A DNA stretch of 64,000 nt from Vermamoeba vermiformis. Lineage: Eukaryota > Tubulinea > Echinamoebida. The stretch spans positions 620,001 through 684,000 of the forward strand of contig JBEWZL010000260.1 in the NCBI GenBank assembly GCA_045837725.1. Reading direction: 5' to 3'. How positions within the stretch are numbered: position 1 is the first letter of the stretch; each line of letters opens with the position of its first letter. The notes under the pieces were generated by a model. The model had not been told where the DNA came from. It saw only the letters and a program-made list of their open reading frames with translations, and ran no database searches. Both the position numbers and the translations under genes were made by a program. Below are positions 49,901 through 64,000 of the stretch, piece after piece.

Positions 49901-50224
49901 GTTATTTCCATTGTTATTGTTGTTACTGTTGATCTTCTCGTTGAGCTTTGTCCAAACGAAATCTGATCTTCTAACTTTCTGCGCTTGAGGTGGTTGACCG
50001 TGAGGCTGATCGCTCTGTCCGTTGTTCTTCTTATCATATCCTTGCGAGCATACACCTTGAACGAAGATTAACTCCGCTTGATCCAAATTGAATGCGCTGT
50101 CGCCAACGGATGGCGTTGTAAACGTGATGCCTGAAAGCTCAGCCGGCTCTAAGATCTCCAATGCACTTCCTGTGAGCACAAAGCACGTAGAAATAATGAT
50201 GCCAATCAAGACTGTTGTACGCAT
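46936..50224 (-). CDS. PA-domain seven-transmembrane protein with Asn/Gly repeats (TOM1/THH1-like membrane region)
   Basis: From the ATG at 50224: a signal peptide (MRTTVLIGIIISTCFVLTG), then a roughly 160-aa Asn/Gly tract (NNGNNGN units with PPQAG spacers), then a protease-associated-like domain. The PA region includes GKIVMTSFKGCSSLQQAW and NAEQAGAVAIIIAVEGEPGYG, ending SDITVSIPIFEISNDDF. Seven membrane segments follow: LINLFTIVMVVFSAVVIGFG, IMIVFEIISAVFRAVYAG, NAFWYMATVAICFFWI, AFIGVGVLFIGVDLTVGLL, GVVYASITALLAIMFIILGA, FLILNGFSMISMAVLHVLLI and GLFALWSLMTLSSCSVLMMI. The third region resembles TOM1/THH1-type 7-TM proteins. The cytosolic tail is a 9-aa repeat (SRLSTMIDS). PA-7TM is a receptor-like layout; ligand and signalling are unknown. 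Confidence 0.82.
46976..47150 (-). repeat. 27-bp tandem repeat encoding SRLSTM(I/V)DS
   Basis: About six copies of a 27-bp unit (plus-strand core GACAGRCGCGAGCTATCAA, then YCATGGTA) lie in the C-terminal tail of the 7-TM protein. Each encodes nine residues, serine-rich with a basic residue, like phosphorylation-site arrays. Unit divergence is low. Confidence 0.85.
49440..49930 (-). repeat. Trinucleotide-derived Asn/Gly repeat tract
   Basis: Plus-strand GTT/ATT/GCC-type triplets encode NNGNNGNN on the minus strand, broken by PPQAG and HGKPP islands. Replication-slippage-prone low-complexity sequence in the extracytoplasmic part of the 7-TM protein. Confidence 0.85.
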
Positions 50225-51894
50225 TGTGGAGTTTGAACTAGATGTCGGAAATAAGAACAATAAACTCCGCTTTGAGTCCAGCTGTCCTGTTGTGGTTAAC
50301 TGTTTAGTTGAATTAATTTATGCCTGCAAGATTGTGCGGTTGTTTTTTAAACTGTGATTACAAGTGTCAAAATTAATTTTGTTCACCTAAAATTTCCTTT
50401 TTCGTCATGCAAGCTCTTTCAAGCGTATCTTTGGGATAATAGTATTTATCATGTATATAATAAGGTGACGCTGCTCGCAGTTCTAAATGATCAATTCGGA
50501 AGTTATTGCGCTGCACTTACCAATTCGAGTATTGCGGGGTAAAACTGCAGATCCAAATTTAGCTTGCCGAAAAATTCTGTACGAACAGCGCTCTTTTTAA
50601 AGTTTAAATTTGGATTTTCGCCCGTTCGCTCAGCAGGAACTGAAATTACGTCGGAATATCATTGATAAGCGATCTTGCACTGACCACACACGTTGAGAAT
50701 GGAATGAGATCAGACCAAGACCTTTGATACATCCAAGAAGGAGTTGAGCTTTATAGTCTATGGTACCAATCTACTGTCGAGAGTCCTAGTTACGTTGTGG
50801 AAAGCAGCTGCAACAGCGCAATCAGCTGGAATATACCGCGGTATTCCACTGCACTAAAGCCACGTGGAGCCACACCAAAGTGTTCTTACGTAAGTATTAA
50901 TACGCCTCTGATTCGTATCGTGAGAATCTTGGGTGGTTACTGCCATTGTTCCACTTTTTAGATCAGAAATTGAAAGTCAAGATCGAAAAGGCCGACAAAT
51001 ATTCTTCGAATATTCTCCACGTCAAAACACCCTCCATCGTAGCTATGAACTTAGTATCGTGCTTGACTGACAGAGATGGCCGCAAGCCACTGATCTTCAG
51101 AATTATTGCCATCGTTCGACATCTGCGAGAAGAGCACTCTTTGTAAGGTTTGAACTCGCATCCAGCTGCAGCTCGTTGTTAGTACGTGCGTTATTATAGC
51201 TGTACTCGGCAAGCACTACATGAGGTCTATTGCGTCAATTGTTCCGTTAGCATGTCAGCGAATTTGACAACTGCAAAGTGTCATGTTGTCACTTGGTATT
51301 TTGAACTGGTGCCATGAATTTGTTGCCAACAACTACATTGCAATAATAATTGAAAGTGAGAATATCGTTCTATCGCCTTATTACATGGCTTATGCATGTG
51401 CAACACAGTAGTGTTGGAACCTGTCGGAGAATGAATAGCTTACCCGGCCTCTAAATAATTACCAGCGCACCTGACAAGTAATTATTAATAGTGTTTCGTG
51501 CAAACGTATTTATACTACGAATTAGAATTATTTCAGGGGTTTGTGTAAATAATTATTTACCATATAAAAGTTGTTTCTATTTTCTTCGTGTATAATCAAC
51601 CACAACTCGTACGTCATAAAAGTTCTGTCATTATTTATACACATTTTCCGCCCTAAGCCTAAGTTCAGGTAAGACATTGATCAGATCGTATTGAGTAACC
51701 GAACACGCACTAATATTAATAGCGACAATAAATTATTTTGCATTGATTTAGCGTGCACCTCGTTTAAATAATCCAACCGATGTGGTTGTATTTGAGACTA
51801 ACAAAAAATACTAATTGATTTTGTCATTTTTCATTCAAATAATATTTTACCGCTATTTACACATATTTACAGATAAATTACGTCTATGGTACAA
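50225..51894. other. Long intergenic region with a possible eroded gene
   Basis: About 1.67 kb between two minus-strand genes. It contains an 11-bp inverted repeat (ATCCAAATTTA at 50551-50561, TAAATTTGGAT at 50605-50615), a possible two-exon fragment at about 50720-51146, and otherwise AT-rich sequence. Confidence 0.45.
50720..51146 (+). pseudogene. Possible gene fragment
   Basis: An open stretch (LYSLWYQSTVESPSYVVESS and on to GATPKCSY) ends at a good donor (TTAC|GTAAGT at about 50889). A good acceptor (CTTTTTAG at about 50962) follows, but the two halves do not stay open together. The second part reads LKVKIEKADKYSSNILHVKT in one frame. No start or family is evident. Possibly a decayed gene or a long non-coding transcript. 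Confidence 0.25.
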
Positions 51895-55437
<3,543 letters not shown>

Positions 55438-55918
55438 TTCGCACTCTGGTTCTTCTATTGGTGGATGTTCAATTTTTTGAAGCCTTACTTACTTCACCAC
55501 TAATTACTATTCGATTGTGTGTGATCAATCTAGACGAACTATTCAAATGCCAATAAACAGAGGAACGGAAATTTAACACTCGGGCAGCAAGGCTAAATTA
55601 TCCAGACAAGAATTTCCTTTTATGGTTAAGTTTTCGTTAATTCAATCTCCTGTACTTAGACGCGACTTCGAAGGCTAGATAAAACTTGCCTCATCGACTT
55701 CGTTCATGTATCGAATTAAAATGTTATTATTTGGGCTGAGCTGATGTCCAAAATAAGCCTTCAAAATTGTTACGCTGTCTTGTGTACCCCACCTTTGGCA
55801 AATCGATATCGGGCTATTGATCTCGATCAAATCTCGGCCAATAAATTGTTGCCACGTTTTGTTTCGACTTTGGATTTATTACTTATTTACAGGGTGTCGC
55901 GCGGGATCTGCAGCTGAT
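55438..55918. other. Intergenic spacer
   Basis: About 480 bases between the histidine kinase start and the BAG-HSP20 stop. No gene or RNA was seen. Confidence 0.4.
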
Positions 55919-57199
55919 TTAAAACAGTTCCCAAAAGTTCTGAGGTTGATGATGAACACGAGTGGGTTGTCTATATACATAACGAGGCTCGTGGTAAGTG
56001 ACCTTCTTCGGCACAAAGATCTCTAAGATGCCTTGTTCCATATCCGCTTTGATCTGTTGTTTGTTGACGGATCTGGGCAGCTGGAATGACCTCTCAAACG
56101 GTCCAAAATTGCCCTCGATCTGTTCGCGCAAGTAAGGGTTGTTTCGGATGTGAGCAGGCACGTGTCGCACGCCTCGTACAGTCAAGACATCTTCGTCCAA
56201 TGAGACTTCAATGTCGTTTTTGTTCACTCCTGGCAAGGTGAATTGAATCAGGAAGCCTTGAGGCAATTCTCGCACATCAGCCTCGGGGACCCACGGCCGA
56301 CCAACCTCTTGTCGAATCTGTCGTCGCACAGGGTGATTGGGCTGATGATTAATAGGGGGCGTGTGTTGTTGTGGGTGTTGCTCGCGACGCACGTGTCGTT
56401 GTTGTTTTGGCCTGCCAGGACCGGCTCGAGTCTGTGGCACGGGCTTTGGTTGAGGCTTCTCTTGCACGTCTTCTTCGTTCTTTTCTTCGCGCACTTCGGG
56501 CTTGACTTCCTCGGGCTTTGAGGATGATTCTTTTGGCACATCTGGTTTGTTCAGATCGAGCTGTTCCAAGTTTTTTAGCACCTCCTCCGTTTGAGGAGTC
56601 GCTTCCTCGTTTTTTTCAATCTGTTCTTCTGAGTCGCTCGATGATGCTTCTGCATTCTCTTTAGTCTCGACTACTGCCTTGGCTGTCAAGGGCTCGGGCA
56701 ATTTGTCGATGATCAACAGCGCGTTCTTAATGACTAAAAATACTAGTTAGACCGATGCTTATTTACGAATAGGCATAATTATTACTTGCTTTGATCGAGG
56801 GCGGCCATGACCTTTTGAATTAATACAACTTGAGCCTTTCTGATTGGTCGCGCTCCTTCTTCACCAACAATCGAATCTGAAAATTTCATTAATTAGACCA
56901 ACTCGCTCAAACGGTCTTGTAAATTACTTACCCAATGACATCAATTGTTTAAGAAGCTCTTCTGAATAATAGGCAGCAGACTTTTGGATCTGCGCAACTT
57001 TCTTTCTGCCATCTGGATCGCGTTGTAATTCATTAACATTGAGGAGATCCATTTGATTGTTAAGTCGTTCGACTCTATCGATAATGTAGTTAACTTTGGT
57101 CTTGACAGTTTCAAGCTTCGTCCATGTTTGAGGCGAGATGCCAAGAGATTGAGGATCGACAGCTTGGTCTTGGTGTTGAATTGGGTTAATGACCTCCAT
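55919..57199 (-). CDS. BAG-domain / HSP20 (alpha-crystallin) fusion protein
   Basis: Three exons from the ATG at 57199. The N-terminal ~120 aa form a BAG-like three-helix domain (VKTKVNYIIDRVERLNNQMD, KSAAYYSEELLKQLMSLD, RPIRKAQVVLIQKVMAALDQ). A disordered Glu/Pro-rich linker follows with QQRHVRREQHPQQH. The C-terminus is an alpha-crystallin domain: GFLIQFTLPGVNKNDIEVSL, DVLTVRG, FGPFERSFQLPRSV, ADMEQGILEIFVPK, which carries the G-I-L-E-I motif. BAG domains release ADP from Hsp70; HSP20 domains hold unfolded clients. One chain could link holdase and Hsp70. The second intron uses a GC donor. The convergent logic with DnaJ and USP5 suggests proteostasis, but regulation is not visible. Confidence 0.88.
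56734..56789 (-). other. GC-AG intron in the BAG-HSP20 gene
   Basis: On the minus strand the donor reads CAAA|GCAAGT and the acceptor TTTTTAG|TC, giving LDQ then IIKNALLIIDKL in frame. The adjacent GT (AGCAA|GTAATA) would run into a stop codon, so the GC donor is needed. Confidence 0.8.
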
Positions 57200-57638
57200 G
57201 TTGATCTAACTCGGTTAGTAGTGAATAATGAAACCAAACGACAAATTTTTCGTTTTAAGCCCGTGAGGAATTCTGGTAACGGGAGTTTTGCGTGACCGGT
57301 GCGTTGAAACTCTGCGAAATTTTGATGAAAACTGATAGAAAACTCAATGAACGAGCGGAGTTAGGCTTGTACCACCACGTCGTGCCACGACAACGATTGA
57401 AGCAAGGCTTACCTCGGTACGGGCTAAAAATCAGGTTCCGTTGGTCCGTTTCGATTCAGCACGGATCTGTTGTTCTAACAATCTTCGCGAAGCTTCATCC
57501 ATGTTCGGCAGACTTCCTGAACGTATTTTCAAATTCCATAAAACAAGTCGTTAGTTTTGTGTTGTCATAACCTGTCCAAGAGATTGCAACAGCAAAGTAT
57601 CTTCATACAACCAGTGGCATCGACGATCAAAAGCAACA
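57200..57638. other. Divergent spacer, BAG-HSP20 / pirin
   Basis: About 440 bases with the two promoters. A short plus-strand open frame (about 57292-57570) lacks family features, so no gene is called. Confidence 0.4.
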
Positions 57639-58772
57639 ATGATAAACTCCGGTTCAAAGAAGAGTGTAGCTGCAGTACATCGAAGCAAGGTGTCTCCTAA
57701 GTGGGGAGGCAACATAATCGTTACAGACCCAGACTACAAGTTCACAGATCCTTTCATCTTCGCTGTAAGTGCGCGCATCCGGACTTGAAGTTTGGAAGCT
57801 TGATAATAATCTCAAAATAATAAATTAGGTACACCACGTTCACTCATTCAAGCCTGGAGAGGTCGCTGGGTTTCCAGCTCACCCTCATCGGTAAGAAAAA
57901 ATTAAATCTGAAAATGAAAATTATTAATCCGAAAGCTCACCAATAAATTCAGAGGCTTCGAAACAATTACCTACGTGCTCGAAGGAGGTTTTAATCACGG
58001 CGATTCTCGCGGAAATAAAGGCAGCTACGGCAATGGGGACATTCAGTGGATGACCGCAGGTAGAGTGACCGTTACACGAGCTCGTAATATCGATATGCGA
58101 TTATTGACCGGTGTCGTATAAATACTAGGCAGCGGTGTGCTCCACAGCGAGATGTTCATAACAGACAAAGACAAACCAACCACGTTCGATGGCTTTCAAA
58201 TTTGGTTGAATTTGCCCGCCAAGCTGAAGATGAGCGAACCAGCTTACCAAATGATCTGGAAGAACGAAGTACCCGTCGTGGATATCAAAGACGAAGCTAC
58301 GAACAAGAACGTTAATATTAAGATCATTGCTGGCAAGGTTGGCGATAAGAAAGCCAAGATCGAGAAATCCGTTCCGTTGTCCTTCTTACACGTCAAGATT
58401 GATCCCAATCACGAATGGAACTTCAACATCCCTAAAGAACATAACAACTTTTTGTATATAATCAAAGGCGAGGCTATTTTTGACGATACAAAGGTACAAA
58501 AGCAAAACTACGTCCTGATGGGCCACGACAGCGACACTTTCAGCGTCAAATCGGGTAGCGGTACGTGACTATTAATCGAATTCAATATTAACGTGAACAT
58601 TCTAATGAAATTTTGAGCAGAGGGTGTCGAGTTTTTGCTCTTCGAAGGTCAACCTTACAACGAGCCATTCGCGCACCGCGGACCATTTGTCATGAACACG
58701 CAACAAGAGCTGCAAGAAGCTTGGGTAGACTTCTATAGTGGCAAGTTTGGCGAGCTCGAGGACGATTACTAA
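57639..58772 (+). CDS. Pirin-family bicupin protein
   Basis: Five exons; the first starts [20 protein letters not shown]. The iron-binding cupin 1 motif is intact: [19 protein letters not shown] (two His), then [17 protein letters not shown] (His and Glu). The bridging segment [19 protein letters not shown] and a second cupin ([29 protein letters not shown]) complete the fold, and the C-terminus is FGELEDDY. Length and motif spacing match human pirin. Pirins act as nuclear redox-sensitive coregulators or as quercetin dioxygenases; which applies here is unknown. Confidence 0.95.
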
Positions 58773-58893
58773 TGCGTCAGTTGTATTATCAAGTGTACAT
58801 AGGTCGAAGATTAAAAACTAAATTTTCCTACAAATGAACTTCCTCTTAAACGAAAAGGTTAACTTTACTTACAAGTAGATAATATTTACAAAT

Positions 58894-59805
58894 CTAGCTT
58901 TGGCTTGAAGTTTCCGTGCAATCGCCTGAACTCGGGCCATACTCTAAAATAAAAGCGTAATCTTTGAACCATCCTAGATCTTTTGAAATGAGAGGAGAAG
59001 GGTAGTGTTCGGACTGATAGGGGACATCACTCACAATCCCTTGTTGCACCAATTTCTTATACGTTTCTGGTTCTCTAACACTAAGCCATTCTATGACTTT
59101 ACTACGGACGGGACCTGCAGGTTCGTTAGAGTAATTCTGCCGCACATACAGTGACGTACCCGAGTCCAAGTCCATGGCCTTTAAAAATGCTAGAGCTTGT
59201 GTAATATCCTTGGAATTGTAGATTTTTATCGTGCCAAGCACATAGAAGTCGTCGCATTTGTCATATACAGCCATTTCATCAATGTGAATCGTGCCATATT
59301 CGGTTTCGAACTCGTGTCGTATGAATGGAAAATGAGCAAATGGTAGCCATGCCACATCTATTGGTGTCAGCGGCTTGTTCGATCTTCTCCTTGTTGGTTC
59401 TTGATAGGCCAGTAATTCTGTAACTTTGTTTAATATTATCTGCTCGTCGCTCAGTTCGTAGGAGCCAAGCCAGCTCTCTGCTAGGGAGCTTTCGTTCAAG
59501 TTTTGCTTGATTTGCTCTTTCATCGAGATTTTTGCTTGATCACGGAAGCGCAGCCAGCAATTGTTATTGACTAAAGTCATTTGCGGCCCATCGTAGAACA
59601 CGTCATTGTGCCTCGAATCTTTCGAAGACTTGGCGAATGTTCGCAGGTAGTGCACTAGGTGTTCATTGCAAGGGAAGTGGATCTGAATGCAAGACGCGGG
59701 TAACGGTACCTGGGCAGGAGTATCGCAATATTTTGTAAGAATGTGCGCATCCTTGGCGCTAAGGCTAAGTTGCGTTGGAAGTACGTTGGTGTTGTGGTGT
59801 TGCAT
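58894..59805 (-). CDS. CYTH-domain-like protein (thiamine triphosphatase-like), intronless
   Basis: One uninterrupted exon of 303 aa from the ATG at 59805 (MQHHNTNVLP). Segments recall the CYTH tunnel fold: FYDGPQMTLVNNNCWLRFRD, DEQIILNKVTELLAYQ, ETEYGTIHIDEMAVYDKCDDF and YVRQNYSN near the end. The E-x-E-x-K start motif is not obvious, so the catalytic class is uncertain. The lack of introns in an intron-rich neighbourhood is notable. A CYTH-like triphosphatase is my best guess, not proven. Confidence 0.6.
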   Translation of the reverse strand: MQHHNTNVLPTQLSLSAKDAHILTKYCDTPAQVPLPASCIQIHFPCNEHLVHYLRTFAKSSKDSRHNDVFYDGPQMTLVNNNCWLRFRDQAKISMKEQIKQNLNESSLAESWLGSYELSDEQIILNKVTELLAYQEPTRRRSNKPLTPIDVAWLPFAHFPFIRHEFETEYGTIHIDEMAVYDKCDDFYVLGTIKIYNSKDITQALAFLKAMDLDSGTSLYVRQNYSNEPAGPVRSKVIEWLSVREPETYKKLVQQGIVSDVPYQSEHYPSPLISKDLGWFKDYAFILEYGPSSGDCTETSSQS

Positions 59806-59949
59806 TGTGTTTGAAGAAGTGAAACTGCAAATTTTGACAAATTTTGCAATTTGACCACGAACCACCGACGTTATTCGTAATTATTTCTCATACCAGTTTG
59901 TGCGCTTGTAAAGCGTACATAGTTCGATAAAAACTACTTTTTGCGAAGT

Positions 59950-62249
59950 TTATTTCAAGAATTCAGGCGGAATAATGAACTGATAAGCACCCATTTGACT
60001 GTCGCCGAACACCATCATTAAAAATGTTTGCGGCGTCAATTGTTCTCGTAGTCGCAGCAATGTGCCCTTGATATTGCTGTACGGCTCGTACTTGATCATG
60101 GTGTCGTAAAAGTCCTCGATGGGCCAATAATCAAACACCGGCGATTGCCCTTCCATGTCGAGCTTGACCACGACTTGTTGATAGCCCAATTTGGCTTTCT
60201 TCAACAGCGCATCGATTTCGTTGAAATGGTTCATCACGTAGTAGTGCGCAGTGGTGCGGAAATTCTGTAAAAAAATGAAAGTATTGTAAGATAATGGTCA
60301 ATAATAGTAATATATTAATATAAGAGTGCCTTACCTTGACATCTTTGCCGTGCATTTCTTTTTCAACATTGGCGTACAAATCACACACTTTTTTGTGTTC
60401 GCCGCTCTTCCAATGCGCCGCTTGACAGTCCCTAATAGACGAGCACTCAATTAATACGACCGATTATATATACTAGGCATTGAGTACATACCTCGAGCAG
60501 TAGCGCGTGTGTCTGCATCGCGAGCACAGTTTGAAGTCAGTACCGACTTTAGAGCACAACGGATTGCCGCACGGACTGGCGGTTTTGGGCAATTTGCCCG
60601 AGGCCACAGCGAGTCTGGTGGCTATAACTTCGCCGTAGTCGCGCACTTCTTTGAACCGCGAGGCCATCATGCCCGCTGCGAGCTTGTCACCGCCCATGGC
60701 TAGGAGGGGCTTTGATACTTGCGGGACTAAATATTGCGCGGTCAGTTCACCTGCAAATGATCGGATCTGCTCTGCGACTTACATTCCATCGTCAACTTTC
60801 GAATGCAAAATAACGTGCCGTCGAGTGTGTCGGGGTGCGGGGACATTGCGGCGTTCATGAACATGGCGCGCACTAAATCGGGATGTTTTTCAATCAACAT
60901 GACACTTCTGCTCGAGTCCAAATTGATGTTGCCGAGAATGCCGAATATGAACGGATCCACGAGCATATTTTCTTTTAAATAGGACTCTAAAAATGATAAG
61001 AAGCCCCAATCGAGCAAGTAGGTCGTTATATTCTCATCGTCTATAATAATAAAAACAAGTTCATTAAAGTTGAGATCAGATCCGTTATTGATTGATTAAT
61101 ACGTACTTCTTAAAGAATTGTTAAACACGTGCAATATCTCTTCTAATGCTCTCGCATCTTTCTTAAATAATTTAATGTAGCCGTAGAATGTTTGCCACTG
61201 TTCTTTGGTCATTTCTTTGACGAGCAACTTGCTTCCTTCCTCTGCGAAAATTAAATCGTCAAAAATATTGTTAAATTATAATTAATAAGTAATCTAATAT
61301 TGTACCTATAAAACTGATATGAAACATCATCATTATTGCGACTCTCAATGCTCGCTCGTAATTCTCCGTGGACATGTTGGCCTTGGTCCATAAAAATTTT
61401 GTAAGCAGTTTGAACCATTCATTATTGTTTATAACCATCCTTGTTAGCTCATCTATAATAATAATATGATTAATATACGAATATTTGAGGTTAATTACGT
61501 CGCATACCGTCGTCGCATAAATGAGCAATTACGTTCAAGGCACTAACAATCGAAAATTCAGCTTGAGAGTGCTGGTCATCGGGGTATTTAATTTCATTAG
61601 GGTCCTTAATAATCTTCAAGCACGTTTGAAACATTTTCTTCTTGTCCAGTGGCGCGCATGGATCTGATCCCAAAAAAAAGTTCAGAAATTTTATTTAATG
61701 GTGCTATTTCGCGTGGACTTACGTGCGGTTAAATTGACCATCATAGTTAATGACATTTGCTTCGCTGCAGCCTCAGCAGATGGATTTTCTAAATGTCCGA
61801 CTGCGATCGGTGTCACGCCTAAGTTGATAAACTTTTGTTTCCAATTCTCCTCTGATAGGAATATATCAATTAACAAGATATGTAGTCAATGGTGATACGT
61901 ACCAGTGCATGCGTTCGCTATTCCGAGCAGTGCTTGCGCATCTCCAGTTTTCGCGCGCTCCATTGCCTGACGCGGATTGTTTTTGGCATAATTTACCGCT
62001 TCACGCGAATATCTCATAGCTTCGTGGACTGTAGAATATTTAAAAGTTAATGGAGGACTGTTTGAGGCTCGTGTAATATTTTTAAATATTTTTCAATTTT
62101 TTTTTATTCGCAGAAATTTTGTGGTAGCTTCAGTTGCATATATGAGGCTAAAATAGACTTAAAGTGAATTATAAAAAATAGGGAATAATAAATAGAAAGA
62201 CAGAACGTGTTAAGAACCGATCTTTCATTGCTCTGATCTTACCTGACAT
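59950..62249 (-). CDS. MYND zinc-finger protein with armadillo-like helical repeats
   Basis: A 7-nt first exon (62249-62243, MS) may splice to MRYSREAVNYAKNNPRQAM; the start could instead be the ATG at about 62016. Helical repeats follow (EFSIVSALNVIAHLCDD, RALRVAIMMMFHISFI, FIFGILGNINLDSSRSV), then a MYND-type zinc finger: CGNPLCSKVGTDFKLCSRCRH-type sequence, YCSRDCQAAHWKSGEHKKVC. The C-terminal domain includes LGYQQVVVKLDMEGQSPVF and ends FIIPPEFLK. About ten introns. MYND fingers bind proline-rich partners; the role here is unknown. It resembles amoebal MYND/ARM proteins. Confidence 0.8.
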
Positions 62250-62641
62250 TTTAAGGCCGGCACAAAGTTATATTATAGAGCTATTCAATTCAAAATGGCG
62301 AAGTGTCGCTCAGCTTCGGCTTGAAAAAGAAAAGGCCAAAAAAAGGATGATTTTTATTTTCCCTGCCGGTAACACCGAAACACAGCTGGTTCTTGCTTAC
62401 AATTTAATTATCCTAAATATTTAGCTAATATTGGCTTCCATTATTCGAGGCTTTACTATCAGCTCCTGATCAACCAGTCGAATTACAATTATTTGATCTT
62501 CAAATATAAAGCTAAATATAAATATACCGTAACATATATGAAATTATCGTTATGAAGACCATCGTAAAATTGCTTTTTTTAAAAATGCATCCGTTTTATT
62601 CAAAACATGGAGCTCTAAAAATACTATTATTACAAGTAATA
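62250..62641. other. Intergenic spacer
   Basis: About 390 AT-rich bases separate the MYND protein start from the SDR 3' end. They contain a poly-A/T rich patch near 62570. No gene was seen. Confidence 0.4.
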
Positions 62642-64000
62642 TTACAATGACACGTGCTTCACAGTGAGCGGACCCAGCAACCTATCAACAGTACCTGGAA
62701 ACAATGCCCGTACAATACTCATCACGCGCAGGGCAGTCTCCGTGTACAGCTCTCGTTTGCGCGTGACAATAGCGCGCACAATGCTCGGTGCAATCTCTTC
62801 GGGCAGTTGCAGCTTGTAGAACTTGCCTTCTTTCGGAGCCTCTCCGAACCCTTCGCGCAGCAGATCTGTCTTCATGCCGCCAGGGCACACAATCGTCACG
62901 CTCACTCCTTGCGACCGTTCTTCAATTCGCAACGCATCGAAGAAGCCTATGGAGGTATATACTATTAGCTACTACTAAGTATACTGCGAGCGAACAGTTT
63001 CTGTGCAAATCACGAGCGGAGATTATGACACGCGTCACACGGAGAATTCAGCTCGTATTTACCTAACAAAGCGTGCTTGGAACTGCAGTAATGAGCGAGA
63101 TTCATCATAGCGGTCTTGCCTATATTAGTAATATATTAGAGATAAGTAGCAACTCGTGAAGCCAAGGCGTACCAGCCATGCTCGAAGTGAGACCAATCAT
63201 GCCTTTCGAAGCACGGATGTGAGGCAGAGCAAGCTTGGCCAAGTAAACAAACGACATGAAATTAACACTGATGACTCTTTCGATCATTTCAATGCTATTA
63301 TCGGCCACAGAACAAGCTGGCATGATGCCGTGGTTGATGTAAAGCACATCCAACTTGCCGAACTTGGTGATTACCTCGCTAACCACTTCCCTATTAGAAA
63401 TACTATCGTAAGTACATGCTATTCATTGCCTACATGGAAAAAATGATCTGATTTGTCGGCAGAGAATCTAACTGCAATATCATGCAAGACGTACTGACAG
63501 AACTGTTTGTCGGAAAGATCTCCTGCTAGTGCTAGCAGTCTTTCTTGATTGCTGTTAGATGATATGACCGCTGCTGTTTCTTTCAAAGTTTCCGTCCTGC
63601 AGTCAACGAGCACGACTCTAATTGATTACCAAGTAAGTATTAAATCATTCTAGTGAGGATTAAATCGTCTCCTATGAATTAATTATAGCTCAATTTCACC
63701 GAATTGCTGCCCTAAGAAATAAAATTTGATTTGCGAATCACGAAGGATCCAACAATTTAATTTCGATAATACTCAGGTTCATTTAATGATCTTACTTGGC
63801 TCCGTTGTCATAAAAGCTCTTTGCTACTTGTTTTCCAAGGCCTCTAGCTGCGCCAGTAACAATGACGACTCGATCTGTCAAAAACGGCCGTTAGGTTGTA
63901 GTCACGTAACTGGTGCTGGATTGTTCCGATCGTAAGTAATTTCAAGTCATTTAAATACACTTTAGAGTGGTACCTTTCAGATGAAACTGGAGCTCTTCTG
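62642..64000 (-). CDS. Short-chain dehydrogenase/reductase (5' end beyond the window)
   Basis: The minus-strand gene runs off the window end. The cofactor motif VVIVTGAARGLGKQVAKSF (TGxxxGxG) lies in an exon at about 63803-63882. It is followed by LVDCRTETLKETAAVI, KFGKLDVLYINHG (NxG type), MIGLTSSMAG (catalytic Ser) and HYCSSKHALLGFFDALRIE (YxxxK). The C-terminus has VTIVCPGGMKTDL. The classical SDR order, with a likely N-terminal anchor outside the window, resembles 11-beta-HSD/DHRS7-type enzymes. The terminal exon fragment EELQFHLKG at about 63978-64000 precedes the cofactor exon. Roughly six introns. Confidence 0.9.

Noticed and set aside
49316-49988. Long plus-strand open frames rich in Leu/Pro/Val opposite the Asn/Gly tract
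   Set aside because: They are antisense reads of the minus-strand triplet repeat; the minus strand has signal peptide, splice sites and a coherent protein.

Overview
This is a gene-dense stretch of a eukaryotic nuclear genome, most likely from a free-living amoeboid protist. An amoebozoan is my best guess, but the sequence does not prove it. Nearly every gene is broken up by short introns (many 45-70 nt) with GTAAGT/GTACGT-like donors and a CTAAT/CTAAC-like branch signal just before the 3' AG. The standard genetic code fits all genes. A sedolisin-type acid peptidase, a hybrid histidine kinase, a P450 and F-box/LRR-like proteins sit beside ordinary eukaryotic housekeeping genes. About 28 genes were rebuilt by joining exons by eye, so individual splice sites are inferences supported by reading frame and family similarity.

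Layout. 0-13.4 kb: UBA-ZZ-UBX adaptor, an unrecognised His-rich nuclear-looking protein, uridine kinase/UPRT, a six-SH3 scaffold and a BRPF/JADE/Nto1-like chromatin reader. 14-25.2 kb: farnesylation-type DnaJ, a DCAF5-like WD40 protein, a small helical protein, and a very large minus-strand gene joining a SAM domain, a bacterial type I restriction (HsdR)-like helicase, armadillo repeats and an RS tail. 25.7-26.6 kb: a non-autonomous inverted-repeat DNA transposon. 26.7-37.3 kb: USP5/isopeptidase T, small membrane proteins, an LRR protein with a frame break, an SGNH-fold protein lacking key catalytic residues, a tiny basic protein and a cytochrome P450. 37.8-45.5 kb: a pepsin-like aspartic protease, TAF7, a decayed P-loop ATPase and a sedolisin. 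45.6-64 kb: a small acidic/basic protein, a PA-domain seven-transmembrane protein with Asn/Gly repeats, a hybrid histidine kinase, a BAG-HSP20 fusion, pirin, a CYTH-domain protein, a MYND/armadillo protein and a 5'-truncated short-chain dehydrogenase.

There is no operon-like pathway. Two themes recur. Protein quality control and ubiquitin appear as the UBX adaptor, DnaJ, DCAF5, USP5 and BAG-HSP20 genes. Chromatin and transcription appear as the BRPF-like protein, TAF7, pirin and possibly the SAM-HsdR-ARM-RS protein. Extracellular or lysosomal digestion (aspartic protease, sedolisin) fits a phagotroph.

The most unusual items are the SAM-HsdR-helicase-ARM-RS chimera, the BAG-HSP20 fusion, an AT-AC minor-spliceosome (U12-type) intron in the uridine kinase gene, and a perfect 12-bp palindrome (TGACACGTGTCA) that recurs six times, five of them inside introns.
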